DNA of 64,000 bases, from positions 62,001 to 126,000 of the forward strand of contig LUGG01000005.1 of assembly GCA_001683735.1 (NCBI GenBank). Direction: 5' to 3'. The notes below the pieces were generated by a model, which was not told the origin of the DNA, made no database searches, and saw only the letters and a program-made list of their open reading frames with translations. Below are positions 34,826 to 46,843 of this stretch, in pieces (the first letter of the stretch is position 1; every line of letters begins with the position of its first letter). This DNA comes from Grifola frondosa. Lineage: Eukaryota; Basidiomycota; Agaricomycetes; Polyporales; Grifolaceae. The position numbers and the translations under genes are program-made.

Positions 34826-36364
34826 TCAGCGATACTCTGCACCGCAGTCTCCAATCGTAGAAATCATCCGACTGCTATTCGAACTTCGTAGCACCGCTTC
34901 AATAGCTGCTAGATCGTTTTCGCTCAAAGTGAAGCCGAACACCACGGAGTTCTCTTCCGTGTGATCAGTGATACCCAGTCGAGCACCTGGAACAAAAGAT
35001 GAGCCGTGATGCAGAACAATCACAACCATAGGAACACACTACCTATGATCACCGCGCCGACAAACGGATGCTGAAGAACCCAACGAGTGGCAACATTTGC
35101 GATGCTCACGCCGTCATACTGGTCTGCAATCGACCGCAGGACTACCAGCAAGGACTGAAACAACGCCCAGTCTCCCCAGGCTTTCACGATCATATCCAGG
35201 TACTGGCCAGAAAATTATGAGTATTCGGAATGGTCGATGCCCCAATTCATCCAGTGGCGCTGCACCTTTCTTTGCGAGGGATTTAATTGCCCGGAGTAGA
35301 ACTCCGGCTCCGGCTGGTTCAACCACCGATCAGCGAGGAAGCCTCCACACTATGTAATACTCTCGTCATCGAACTCAGATGGTCAGGAACAGGAAAAAAC
35401 CAACGAGTGTTCCATACGCGAGGAGTTTGAGATTGTGCTTCTCACAAACATGGTTCATCCCGTGAAGGGGACGGTTGTCGATTAGGGAGAACTAGCATAT
35501 GCGTCAACACGAAGTGACGTCAAAGCCGACCAGTATATTCACCTGAACTTGATTTGACACGATAGACCGCGGACCAAGCTCGGTGCATATCTCATCCGTC
35601 CTGACAGCATCAAAATTGCATAATCCGAGGGCAAGGATCTTTCCTTCGTCGCATAATGCTTGCAAGATCCGCAGTGCGGTAAGGTATCCTTTGTCTTGAT
35701 AATTCTGCCAATGAAACTAGATCCATCAATCAGCAAACCTGTGCATGTATGGCACTGATATCATACCTGCAAAAGGTCTATGTGATCTATTTGCATCCGA
35801 GCCATGCGCTCATGTACAGCCGCCTCCACCACCGCACGAGACGGATCTATTGTCCCAAAGACACACCACTTCGTGGCGCCTAGTACCCGTTGCGCAGATG
35901 GAAGGCTCTGTAAGAATTGCCCCTAAATCTGATAGTCAGCGTATCTCAATTGAACTTCTAAGGTAGACGTGAGCTCACAAATAGAAGCTCAGAGCTGCCG
36001 TAGTGATCGGCTGTGTTACGTTGTCGACATATATCCCTTATGGGATTGGACGCTAATACACGCACCCTGAGCAACACCCAAGTGGCACCAGTTGGTGAAA
36101 TTCGAGTCAAATCAGATATTCGAAAAAGGCCTACCATATCTAATATCAACGGGTTTGAGTAAGCATGGTGAAGAGGATGATGGATCTAATCTACTGACCA
36201 AATGCTGTGTATCCGGACGCAGTGTACCTGGCCATCTCCTGGCGAATTTTGACAGCGGGTACACTTCCCCAAGCGTTACTGGATAGCTGCCACAAACCTG
36301 TCCAGATGCGGGGGACTGTGAAAGGTCCGAGTAGGAATTGTTCTGGTTGAGGGACCGCACACAT
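34826..36364 (-). CDS. Aldo/keto reductase
   Basis: Exons 36199-36364, a 5-6 nt micro-exon at 36135-36139, 35979-36010, 35767-35922, 35543-35716, 35405-35491, 35266-35349, 35043-35202 and 34826-34986; 341 residues. Starts MCAVPQPEQFLLGPFTVPRI. The catalytic tetrad is visible: Asp and Tyr of DMADHYG, Lys of LGATKWC, and His of FHWQNY. The cofactor-binding end reads VGAVIIGARLGITDHTEEN. Members reduce aldehydes and ketones with NADPH in the cytosol; the physiological substrate cannot be told. The micro-exon supplies Asp-Met of the active-site loop; it fits only if one G is missing from GG at its donor (36134-36135). Otherwise the gene reads cleanly. Confidence 0.83.
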
Positions 36365-36730
36365 GGTGGATGCGGGAGGGTATGAGCAGGACCTCCGGAG
36401 GTTGCGCCTTTCTTATAGATGTTGGCACTTGTACGGGACGCGGTACATATATGTCGGTGACTTTCTTACTGGCCTTGAAGCGTCGAGTTTGTGGACGGCA
36501 CGAACAATGTTAACCGGCGGTCCATGGCCCCCAATCACACATTTGGGTACCAGAATCCTCCTTCAAAAGGATTGTTGCATAACATATTGTTCGAACAGAT
36601 AGATTTTCGCGGAATGATGGCTGTGTTGATAGTTTAGCGCGGAGACAGATCCGTGTCTCGGATATAAAGCTGCAGCGCAAGTTGACTTACACAACAAGAG
36701 GTCCTCCAATAGCTGAAAGAGGACTTCAAC
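36365..36730. promoter_or_regulatory. Divergent promoter region
   Basis: 366 bp between the aldo/keto reductase (-) and the next gene (+). No coding frame is supported. No TATA box stands out. Confidence 0.35.
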
Positions 36731-37451
36731 ATGCCAGCGCCGGAATCCATCCCTCCCCGTGCGCGAGACGCTCGACCTGTCTTAGGACATGTGTCAGTAC
36801 CTTCTAAGACTCTAGCTCCCACGACTCGCTGACCACATCCCACACGAGCAGTAACCTTATGGTCGACACTTTGATAGCCAATGCAAGCATTGACGAGTGC
36901 GTGTTCAATCATCGCCTCGCAATTACAACGAAACTAACTGCGATCAGTCTGCGAGCGATCGTTCGCAGCACACTGGCAACCACGTCTCCGCCTGTGGCGT
37001 CGGCATTCACGGCAGCTGCGAGACATCGATTGGGCGACCAATGCGACTGCCCTACCGTCTCCGTTCGGTCTTTTCACCAAGAAAGAAGACGGAACGACCG
37101 TCCCGACCCAAGAGTTGATGAATGTTCTCGCTCGCAGTCGGTGCTGTATGGCGCCGGCATGGGATTGGCTAGTCTCGGGGTTCTAGGTGTCGTGGTGAGG
37201 GCGACTGTTGGACTCCGGTGGGAGGAAGGAAGCTCCATGGAGAACATCCTTGCCTCGATTGACGCAGACATCAGTCAAGCGATTCAGATTCGAGGGAGGA
37301 GTTGAGGTGGTCGGGTCACAGACCTTGAAACAGCAGTGCGACGGCAGATGACTTGAAATTGGCGGTGAAGGAAAGCCACGAGATGCGCAGGCCTGGGGAG
37401 GACTTTCCCTTCGAGAGGGCGGCGGCGAGCCTCGAATTTTGGAAGATCTGA
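36731..37451 (+). CDS. Conserved hypothetical protein, several frameshifts
   Basis: Starts MPAPESIPPRARDARPVLGH; after an intron (donor GTGTCAG or GTCAGT near 36792, acceptor GAGCAG at about 36850) it continues NLMVDTLIANASIDECVFNH and AITTKLTAISLRAIV. Later frames read PFGLFTKKEDGTTVPTQELM, LYGAGMGLASLGVLGVVVRA, NILASIDADISQAIQ and FPFERAAASLEFWKI. The pieces are collinear but lie in different frames, with slips near 37045, 37140, 37290 and 37345, none at an intron. It resembles uncharacterised Agaricomycete proteins; no domain is recognised. It could be a decaying gene; the neighbouring hydrolase shows the same kind of single-base breaks. Confidence 0.5.
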
Positions 37452-39132
37452 TTATGGGGAAATAGATACGCAGTGAATGGAAACTCCACCTGTGACACGA
37501 ATGCGATAACCGTAGCACCCAATAAGACCTCCACCCGATAATGTGATAATATGTTCAAAACATTGCAACTTGCAACTTTCGGCAATGCGCAGGATTCAAG
37601 CTGTGAGGCTAGGCCACCTCAGGTCGCGCTATTAGTAAATTGCTTGTGACTTGGAAAAATGTATTTGGAGATCATCTGGTAGCCGCAACGCTGGAACCAA
37701 TGTCGTCGATTTGGCAAAATGAAAGATAAATCCTGTCAACGACTATCCAAATAAAGAGCGGTTGTGGAACACGATTATGGCTCACTTGAGAACGTCGTGC
37801 GCCAGTGCGGCATCGACAGCAACAGGTAATCGGGTACAGCCTTTGGAGACCCGATGTCGGCGATACATTGTAACGTGAGGACGTAAAATCAATACGAAAA
37901 AAAAGAGAACGGCAGACCTTTATTGCCTATCTACTATCTGCTGCCAGCAGAATGCTAGCGTCTCGGTCTTTGTACGGAAGAACAAAACAGCGAAGAAGCG
38001 ATCAATGGTAAGAGCTGCGCCTGAATTGATGGGCTAGAGGTTCAAAAATTTATATTTCTGTCCCGAATAGAAACAAGATGTTGATGGTACCTACGATTTA
38101 GGCAGTTAACACAGTTTCCATGCAAACCCGGAGACAACACACGCCCATTCTCCGGTTTGACGGACTATCCAGCTGGGTATATGGAGCCTGTGAGCGCGCA
38201 AAACGTACAACTGACAACCCAATTGAGTTGATGGTCAATAAAATGGTCGCCGAATGGTCCTCGTGAGCAGCTCGACCAAAAAAAGGGTACATGAGACCGC
38301 AGACACCTTCAAAATGCGAAATCGCGCGATTGAGAAAGGACTCTCTTCTCCAGTGTGAGAAGACACTCACCAGATACAGAAATTGCATTGTAAGTATCCT
38401 CGAGAGATGTCCCAACGATACGAAGAATGAGATACAGCATCGGAGAGACGATTTCCCAGATCTTACGTCTGATCGTCGTCCTTTATCTATGAAATGACCT
38501 TAGACTACTCAGACTATACCGTTCAATATTTAGGACGAATGTGGACGTTTTCAGGTTTGCATGCTCATCAGTATGGTTTCATTGATTTAAAGTCAACCTC
38601 AACTTTCAGGGTACTATAAAACACACAATTAGCAAGCACGTCTACTAGGAAGAATAAAACCGCATATCACACAATGTTACAGGCCGAAAATATACACAGA
38701 GTATACACTATCGGAACTAGAGAAAGTGGGTTGAACGTTGGATGCTTGCAAGTTGCTGCAAGCAAGCTGCAATTGAGCTGCAAGTTGATTCCGAGAAGTT
38801 CGGAATCAACCCGCAGCTCAAAGCCATTAAATTAAATAAATAGTTTTTCAAACCAACGTATATACCTAAATATGACAGCATCTTTGCCGTAACTATCAAA
38901 GTTGTAGTAGCAATGGCTTCAGTTCCTCAACGTCGTCGGCAGCGTTGACCTCTCGACTTACTTGTCGACCAGAGCGTCGGGTTTCACATCTTCTTTCCCC
39001 ATCTAGCTAGGTATGTCTGCATGCTAGGCATATAACTGTCACTGTTGCTGGACCCATTCGAGATGAGGAAAGTCCGGAAACTCAGCTCAAACGGCAGACG
39101 TACAGTCGCCGTCCAGGTCTCATATCCCAGTC
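37452..39132. other. Long intergenic region
   Basis: About 1.7 kb, AT-rich, with no supported coding frame. It contains the hairpin at 38775-38819. Other structure is limited to short runs and GCAAG/CTGCAA repeats around 38745-38785. Confidence 0.45.
38775..38819. repeat. Near-perfect inverted repeat (20-bp arms, 5-nt loop)
   Basis: The inner 11 bp (GTTGATTCCGA / TCGGAATCAAC) pair perfectly around GAAGT; the outer 9 bp (GAGCTGCAA / CCGCAGCTC) pair with two mismatches. It is preceded by overlapping CTGCAAG and GCAAGCTGC units. It could be a terminal part of a MITE, a folded transcript or a terminator-like element. No target-site duplication or coding element is visible beside it. Confidence 0.6.
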
Positions 39133-41904
39133 ATGGCCCCTCGTCCTGCGGAGAGCACACTTCCAAGCTCCTTGTCCACTCCACGTCTCGGCCTCGGCCC
39201 CCTCCTCGATACCTCCCAGTGAGTGGTAGTCCGACATACCCCAGTCCTGGAGCCAGTGCGGCTGGTTCGAATAGTAGTTATACGCCTTTTCGCTCTTTTC
39301 GAAACTTACTTTCGTTCGGTCCCGGCAAACAATCTCCCAATGTAAACTCTTCAGCTTCAACCCTTCCTCGGAGTCCATTCGGAACTTTGAATTCGTTGCG
39401 TCGCTCGATGAATGGCGAACGTAGCGTGTCCGCTCCTCATCTGCGGTCTGAGCAGTCCTTCGATAACTCCCCTGTACTATCGATCGAGTTGCCTCGGCAA
39501 GGGAATGATGGCTCGGATTCAAGGAAATCTGGCACTGGTGCTGAGCGCGAAGTCTCGCATCTAACTTCTCCACAAATGATCGTTGATAAAGGTACGCTGC
39601 AAGAGTATATTCAAGTGAAATTCTCTAATCATATAGCGAATCTCGTCAGAGCATGCTTTACCTGCGTCAGAGCTGTCGACCATACTAGAATCTGAAACCT
39701 CCGGTATATCCAAGTATGTGCCGTCTTTAGACAACAGCGAATGTCTCGAAGAAAACGGTAGCCAGTTCTTAGACCTCCCCTTGCTACGTTCCGACGCAGA
39801 GACTTGTCGGTCTGGCGCTCATACACCCCTTTCCCGTGATACTTCTGCTTTTGACTTGTCGATGTCTAAGCTTTCTACGGAGGTGTTAGAAGCCATGTCG
39901 GAGGGTGGTACAACGGGAGGATGGCTTAGTGGTGTTGTTGTGGATGAGCTTCATGATGCCACCGAGTATACCTTGCGACAGGATACGAGTTTTAACCTCG
40001 GCGCGTTAGATCCGGACCTTGCTGCGCTTTTGAGCCCCCACCGCCTTGGCAGTGCGGAACCGGCACTGTTAGTAGCGATAGACGTACTCCCGCCTCCGTC
40101 GACTAGCTCTCCGGTGTCTCCCTCTACATCCGCTCCTCACATTGCGTTGTCTACGCCGTCATCGTCCGGCAATCGTTCTTCCGCTTCTCGTTCTTCATCC
40201 ATTCATCGCACGGGGTCGCCCAATATTGCTGGTCCTTCGAATTTATCTTTGTCACCGCGTCCCTCTCTTGTATCGGACCGACCGTCTCTACCACGCTCAG
40301 CTAGAAATCCACCGTCTTATGCTCTCACGCATGCCTCTTCGGCTCGCCCCGCGTCTCGTAGTCCAGAGCGTGCCTCATCGGGCTCAGGCGGCCGGCGAAG
40401 TCAAAGTCGTCTACGGCGGTCACCATCCTCGCGCTCGATCGAAGCTAGCGGCGTGCCAGAGACGCGAAAACCGGCAACATCTCGTCTCGTTACGCCGGGA
40501 CGTCCGCCTCTGCTCATGCCTCAGACGAAGACCTCGCGCCCTCCGCTACATCACCCTAACTCTACCCCAACTAGCTTGTGGGAGGGAAGCTTTGTCTCGC
40601 CTTCATCACGTGCACCTTCGGTAGCTGGAACCGCTTCTAGCCGTTTGCAAGATCCTCGCCCAAGCTTAGACAGCGGCGTCGATCGTCAGAGGCCGGCATG
40701 GATGCGCACCAGGCAACGGAGCGTGAGCGTCAACGAAGGTCGCCCATCACTGCAACCAGCGTCGATGCGTCCGGCAGCGGATTTGGGGCCTCGGACCGCC
40801 AAAGTGTTCGCAGCTGCAGGACTGCTGGACTCCGACAAGGACCCGAGTATCACTCGCCCGGGGTCCCGCTTTGGGTCCAGCAGAAGCAGTTTCGAACGGG
40901 ATTCACGTTCGAGATGCGCGCCATCGAGGATGGCGCTTTCCGATGCAGGATCAAGCTCATCGTGGACACGCAATGGCACCATGTCTCATGCCATTGGCAT
41001 ATCGGAGGGGGCGTCCATGCATGGTGGCAGAGTTTGTCGTCTCCTCGCACTGCTTTCTCAAGCCCCTCCACGGCTCCGACGTCGGTGTCGGCTGGATCGA
41101 TGCACCAGCACATGCAGACAGAGTTGCAACTATTGCAGGAGAGGCATGCAGTGGAGACTGGCGCTCTGCTGAACGCGCTAGCTGATTCACAGCGTACCAC
41201 TCGAGTATTGAGAGAAGAAAATGCCCATTTGCGAGATCGACTGCAGGATCTGGAGGATCGGCTCGCAGACGCACTTGACCAAATTCACCGATTACAGCAT
41301 GCTCGGCCTACTCCGCCTGCGCTAAAACCATCCCGAAACCTACATCCGAAGCGTGCTAGTCCAGTCCCCACAGATATTCGCACAAGCTCGACACACTCCC
41401 GATTACAATCCTTCCTCCGCCCCCAATCGGACTCGACACTCCCATCCAACTTCCTCCCTCTCCTGCGCGCTCGAACCCTTCTCCAGAAACTCAACTCGAT
41501 GGTAACAATACCCTTTCTACTTCCACCTCTAATTACAGGCGAATCAGCACGTCCTCGTCCATCTTCCCGCCGCTCCCCAGTGATATGTCTATGATTATGC
41601 ATGAAGAAAATCTCGCGCCTCCGTCTTCGGTCGGGCGTTCTATGCGTTCTGTCTCACCGTCTTCGCCTACTATGGTTTACTCGAAACTGCCTGTCAGTGG
41701 CACGCAGAGCCCGGAAATTTCCCTTCATGCACATAAGTGTTCAATATCCTCTTCCGCGGGGAACATATCCCGACCACGGCGAACTTCTCTATGGTCACAG
41801 GATCCCCGGGGAGTCTGCATCTCCGTCCAGAGCACGAACGACATCTTGGCGACATGCCCATGCTGGACTTGCACGACACTGAGCTTTACGACGACGTGGA
41901 ATGA
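39133..41904 (+). CDS. Ser/Pro-rich protein with coiled coil
   Basis: The likely start is MAPRPAESTLPSSLSTPRLG at 39133; an in-frame alternative begins at 39045. The protein is dominated by Ser, Pro, Thr and Arg (PSSSGNRSSASRSSSIHRTG, GRRSQSRLRRSPSSRSIEAS) up to about 41090. A clear coiled coil follows (ELQLLQERHAVETGALL; EENAHLRDRLQDLEDRLADA). The C-terminus reads FSMVTGSPGSLHLRP, then DMPMLDLHDTELYDDVE at the stop (41904). Frames change several times (near 39690, 41020-41090, 41480 and 41600-41770), some by introns, some probably by missing bases. Basic, disordered head and coiled tail suggest a cytoskeleton- or polarity-associated scaffold, but that is a guess; no domain is recognised. Confidence 0.5.
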
Positions 41905-42743
41905 TTACTGCTTTTTGGGCGCTTCTCCTTATCTTGGCGTTGAATTCTTACGATATACGGCTTGTTCCTTCGGTCGTACATGGCAGCGCCATTCGTTTAT
42001 ATACCACCCTTTTAGCACGTTTGTCGCATATTTTGTTTTGTTTTAGATTGATGATCTTTGCATTTGCTTTCAGAGTCAACGCCCTCTCTCTATGTTTTAT
42101 CGGATCTCCTTGTTTTGTTGTATGCTGTACCATATTATTATCTTGCATTTCATTATTGAATCTGGAAATATTGCTCGTCTTCTTGGATGATGCAGTATGT
42201 ACTCGTTATCTGCATTCTAGAACCCGTTTCTGCAGCGAACAATATATACCATGGCTCTGGAGAACCTTGAATCTCATACATGCTCATGCACATTCCATGC
42301 ATGCAGAGATCTTGACAGATCATATCATCATATGGATATATGCATTACATTTAGAAACATAAGGTTCGTGGTGGCATAAGTCCGGAAGGACGACAACCGA
42401 GCAAACAGGGATGACCGCGAAGCCAGGATCTCGTAGGTGCCCTGGGAATAGTCGCTCTACCACTTCCATGAATGTGTCTTTCAGATATTTTTGGAATCAA
42501 ATATTAAGCTTAAGCAGGCGGTTATTGACGGAGTTATCGTCATCGGAAATCAACTCAATTTCCGCCATGACGGGTAATGTGTAGTTTGTGGGGTCCGGCG
42601 TTCTCTCTAGATTATGGCTGACTGCACCCCGTAGGTCACGGTATCGCAGTCAGACAGAGACATCGCGCGGGAACCTATGCAAATAGGATGAGTGCTAATG
42701 CTAAAGCCTCAGGAGGATTCCACATAGCCTACAATGTGAACGA
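41905..42743. other. Intergenic, AT-rich
   Basis: Between the Ser-rich gene (+) and A4 (-), convergent. Mostly T-rich low-complexity sequence. No gene or repeat identified. Confidence 0.5.
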
Positions 42744-43969
42744 TTATTTCTCTTGCTCAAAGAGCACCTTCATCGCACGGAGGCTCCCCCGCGACTTTTT
42801 GTCGACATCAAAAGCCCAAGGACGGCCTCCCCGTTTAGCCAGCTTGCCCTCGCGCGGTTCACTGATAAAGCCGTCGAGCGACGAGTCCACGAGCTGCACG
42901 GGGTCAATTATTTTCATGATACGGAGCACGACCGTGCGCGTGCCCGCGTGTTCTTCGAGCGGCGAGCGCTGAAGGCAGCACAGCGCAGAGCCTGCACGTA
43001 CGTTCCAGTGGCAGATAATGGGTAGGCTGATGCGCGTACCGATATAGGGAACGAACGTCCTACCTCCGCGCCGGAGCGCGAATGGGTATAAGAGAATGAT
43101 TGCATAGACTGAATCCTTCCCCACCACGTGCATATAGGTGGACACCTGGTCAAAATACACCATGAAGGGCTGGTTCAAAGAGTATATCAGGGTGCTCCTC
43201 GCGCTGAGTGAGTGTTCGCGGGCGAGTCGCACATACATCTCCGTTGTTGAAGGAGACACCAAATTGTCTCTTAGGATTATCCGTAGGATGCCCTTGTACT
43301 GCGTGGTTGAGGCTGTCGCGAGGAGGGATAGCTGCCAAGGGATAATGCCATTCGGCTGGAGGAGATCCGTCCCTGATGCAAAACTCCTGGGGGAATTGTA
43401 TTGCGTGAGCCGGAAACGCACAGGCCGGCGAGTGGAGAGTGGGGCGGTGGGGCGAAGTAATATAGGAAGCCTCGCGTGTGGGGGGAAGTGTGCCTCCGTG
43501 TCAAGGCTATCGAGCACTGTAGAGTATCGGCACCTGAATGCGGGTTTTCCCGCTGAAATGGAATCTATTACAAGCACAGGAGATCTTCCAGTAGAATTCG
43601 TGAACCAGGAAGATAGATCGCGGCGGTCCCATATGTCAGGAGCACGATTAGATAGGTCCACGAAATCGGAGGAGGTAAGACGCGCTGGGTCGAGGGTGTG
43701 TATGATATGCTGTGGAGAAGGGCCTGGGTGTCGTCTCGCGAATGACACTCGATTATCAGTTATCTACGTTGACATACAGGTACATCTGTATTTCGGGCAA
43801 TGGAAACAATGTTAATTCCCAACCCACTCACGTTTCTGTTTTGCAACCATAACTGACAGTGCGAGCAGCCTGAATTGCGTAGTAGGTTGAAAAGCCACCG
43901 CACTGTAGTCGAGAACGAAAATAACATGAGTCCGAGCTGACTGAATGTGGCAAAAACCCGTTCATGCAT
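42744..43969 (-). CDS. Family A protein, copy A4
   Basis: Exon 3 42744-42991, exon 2 43040-43709 and exon 1 ending at 43778 (donor GTATGT). Both downstream exons keep phase with no frameshift. Intron 2 is 48 nt and in frame, so the genome reads through PYIG to AGSALCC. Landmarks: HIIHTLDPARLTSSDFVDLS, WDRRDLSSWF, RFRLTQYNSPRSFASGTDLL, QPNGIIPWQLSLLATAS, and the end HAGTRTVVLRIMKIIDPV followed by MKVLFEQEK. The first exon is uncertain: its frame ends SIARNTDVP at the donor, with ATGs at 43969 and 43927; a further intron inside it is possible. Closest to A3. Function unknown. Confidence 0.65.
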
Positions 43970-45252
43970 GTACAGAAGAACAGTGTTTGTGTTCCCGATT
44001 ATCGTTCAGATCATGATCATGGCAGAAACGTTACGTAAGCAAGCATGAAACGACATAAGTAGTTCACTAGAAATTGCTGGACACAACTATCGATACGGGT
44101 GGTAATTCTCTCATGAACAGTGATGGGAGGGAAAACAATAGAAAAGGTGTGGCCAGAAATCAGCAGGGAGATTATCCGCTTCTTGGCAACCTGCTCACGG
44201 AATTGAAGGTCTGACATTCAGACATATCCGTGGAGGAGAATCTGTCCTATTTGCATTTCTCGAGCCTGTTCAAAGTGGAATACAGAGCTAATACCGAGGA
44301 GCTCGGTGTATAACAATGTTGCACTACAGAAGAACGGAAATGCGCTAAGGTGTGGCGTTCAAGGTCACCGCGCTCCATTTCCCCGCGGGGCTGAGCAAAG
44401 GACTTCAATTGTATGCAGCAGGGATCGGTGATTAGGTGTGTCTTCCACGCACCGATTGCGAGAGATTGTCAGTCAATCTGATGGGACTAAGCAATCCTGT
44501 ATAGCTGACATCGAATAGGCTTTATGAAAGGACCTTGTGTGGTGCTTAACACAGAGTTCACATTCGATTGTGGATGTACAGCATAGAGGCCAGGAAATGG
44601 TCTACAAATTATGATTCAAGTTAGATTGTGGGCATCTTGTTCTTTCAAATATCTCATGACGAAACACTTACTCAGTTTCTGGTATGCCTGAGAGGAATGG
44701 AAGCTTCAAGGTTGAGTGTTGCGTCTATCAATACGAAACACTATTCATCAGTCGAGCGGCTTCCTTTTCAGCGGTTTCGTAGATGGTCATTATCCAGTCA
44801 GAGATTCCTAGTCCGCTGAAGACGGAGTATTGGTATTGTATGCATTTTATGGCGGTAGGTGTCAGCGTAGATATATCGCCCCTTATACGCTACCTCCCGA
44901 CTCCTTGAAACAGCTTCTCTAGGCCATTCATTCATTGTACACCTATACTTGTTAACCAAAGTCACGAATAATATTTATTTGAATTTTGCACCGTGGCCGG
45001 AAAAACAAGAGATCTGAAGTCGGACGAACCTAGTCATAATGATCTCCAGATAGCACAATGTGCGACCTAGATAAGCAGTACACATAATGGTAGAATCAGG
45101 CAATTACCACGGCCCCTTCGGAGTAAGAGCGAAGACATAACTCTCGGTACAGATATACATAACGCACATTTCAAAAATCCTGCACCACATTAAAATCGGA
45201 TCCAGGTCCGTAGTCGCCATTTTTCTTCGCGGAAGTCGGTGTAGTTTCCCGT
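43970..45252. other. Intergenic region
   Basis: 1.3 kb with short unsupported frames only. I see no RNA gene, repeat or domain signal. Confidence 0.5.
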
Positions 45253-46843
45253 TCATCGCTTAGCTTTTTTGGAAGCTTGTTCTTCTCCTCGGTCCCTACA
45301 ACGCTTGCCCGGATGGACCTTCCCCTCGAGCGCATCCTTCTCTATCCGAGCATCACCCTTCTCACGGAGATATTCCCAGACCAATGTGTCTCGATAAGGA
45401 GCATCGAATGTCTCCAGCGCATCGGGAGGATAAAACCAATAATTAAATGCCATGTGGACGTCTTCAGCGCCAGAGGACGACGTGACCTCGTGCCACCACG
45501 AAGTGGGCAGGTAGAGCATCTCACCCGCATGCAGCTCGACAACATATGGGGTGCCTGCCTTCAAAAGAGCGGGAAAGTCATCCAGGGAGATATCAGGTGG
45601 AGAAATGGCGGTCGTGGGCAGGCCGAGGTGCTTGTGAAGGAGGGCGGTCGGGATTCGGGAGAATGACGAGGGCTCATTTCCAACCTTTTCCTCCTCGTTT
45701 TCATTGTCTTCTTCCTCCTCGTCTTCTCCCAGCTTCCCCAACCCCTCATCGTCACCTTCATCCTCGTCGTCCTCAATATCACCAATACCATCGCCAGATG
45801 GGCCCGCTCCGATGTCACCAAGACCGGCGTCTTCTTCTAAATCGCCCATGAGTTCGTCGAAGTCGTCCACTTCTTCTTCCCATGCGAACCCATGCCGTTC
45901 ATTCAGCGCAATCATCGCCAGCTCGTCTAGCGCCTCGTCGTGCGCTTCCATGAGCGTCTTCATCTCCTTCGATCTTTTCCCCTTGCTCTTCCCCTTTGCC
46001 TTCCCACTCTCTGTCTCCCGCAGCGCATCTATCTTCCGCTCCAGCGCCTTTATGCGCGCCTTGCATGCGGCGCGACGCGATAGTCCGTCCTCTCGCACGG
46101 GGACGTCCTTGTATGAGATAAGCCCGTTACGGTGTAGTGTGTCGAGTTTTCCATATGGGTATAGATTTTTTAGCTCTTCTGGGGGAAAGAGAACGAAGCG
46201 CTTGCGGCCTTGCAGCAAGCAGTAGAGATTGTCGTGGAAGTCGTGATGCTATATAATCGTGAGAACCTTCAGCGTGGCCTATGATGTGCATGCTCGTACG
46301 TACCAGACCAGATGTGGATCCCTCTTCCGACCTGCCTATCCATAGGTTGACCTGTTGGAGAAAAAGGTTCCCCATGAGCCGTGGAACGCTCGGGAAGTCG
46401 TCTCGTAGCGCATTCGTCGGCGGTGGAAACACCGTCTCGGCGTCCTTGTCGTCTTCTTCTTCGCCATACTGCGTCGTAAGATAGTCGTACGAGCCAGTTT
46501 CTTTACGAAGCGATGTCAGGAAGTCACGGAAAGGTATGGAGACGCGTTTGACGTCCGTGCCGAATTGGTGCACGGTCGGGTGCATGGGCTCGACCATGAC
46601 CTCGGTGTCGCCCGCTTTAGATGCCAGGTAGTCCAAGTCGGTCTAACTTCACCGTTCGAGCGTGAGTGAATGGTGTAAGGAGGGACGAATAGACAAGCTT
46701 GAACGTACCCATTTTTGAGCGTGGAAAGAGGAGTCGTCGAGCAGGGCGCGGATGATAACTGGCTTGCGTTTTGAGACATATTCAGTGAAGAATTCTTCTG
46801 CAGGCGTGCTGGGGTCAATCCGGCCAAGATTCCTGAATTCCAT
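45253..46843 (-). CDS. JmjC/cupin-8 dioxygenase-like protein
   Basis: Exons 46709-46843, 46304-46642 and 45253-46248, all phase 0; 489 residues, no frameshift. The N-terminus MEFRNLGRIDPSTPAEEFFT leads into RKPVIIRALLDD, typical of cupin-8 JmjC proteins. The Fe(II) triad is visible: HHDFHDN supplies HxD at residues 159-161 and SWWHEV the distal His at about 411. Such enzymes are 2-oxoglutarate/Fe(II)-dependent hydroxylases acting on proteins or tRNA. Between HxD and the distal His lies a 150-200 residue charged insert: Lys-rich (KAKGKSKGKRSKE) then acidic (EDDEDEGDDEGLG, EDEEEEDNENEEE). The C-terminal basic tail is KRCRDRGEEQASKKAKR, possibly nuclear. GTG at 46900 would extend the frame, but 46843 is the first ATG. 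Substrate unknown. Confidence 0.85.

Noticed and set aside
45704..46225. Ser-rich 173-codon plus-strand frame
   Set aside because: Antisense of the acidic/Lys-rich insert of the JmjC gene; GA-rich coding gives Ser-rich antisense.
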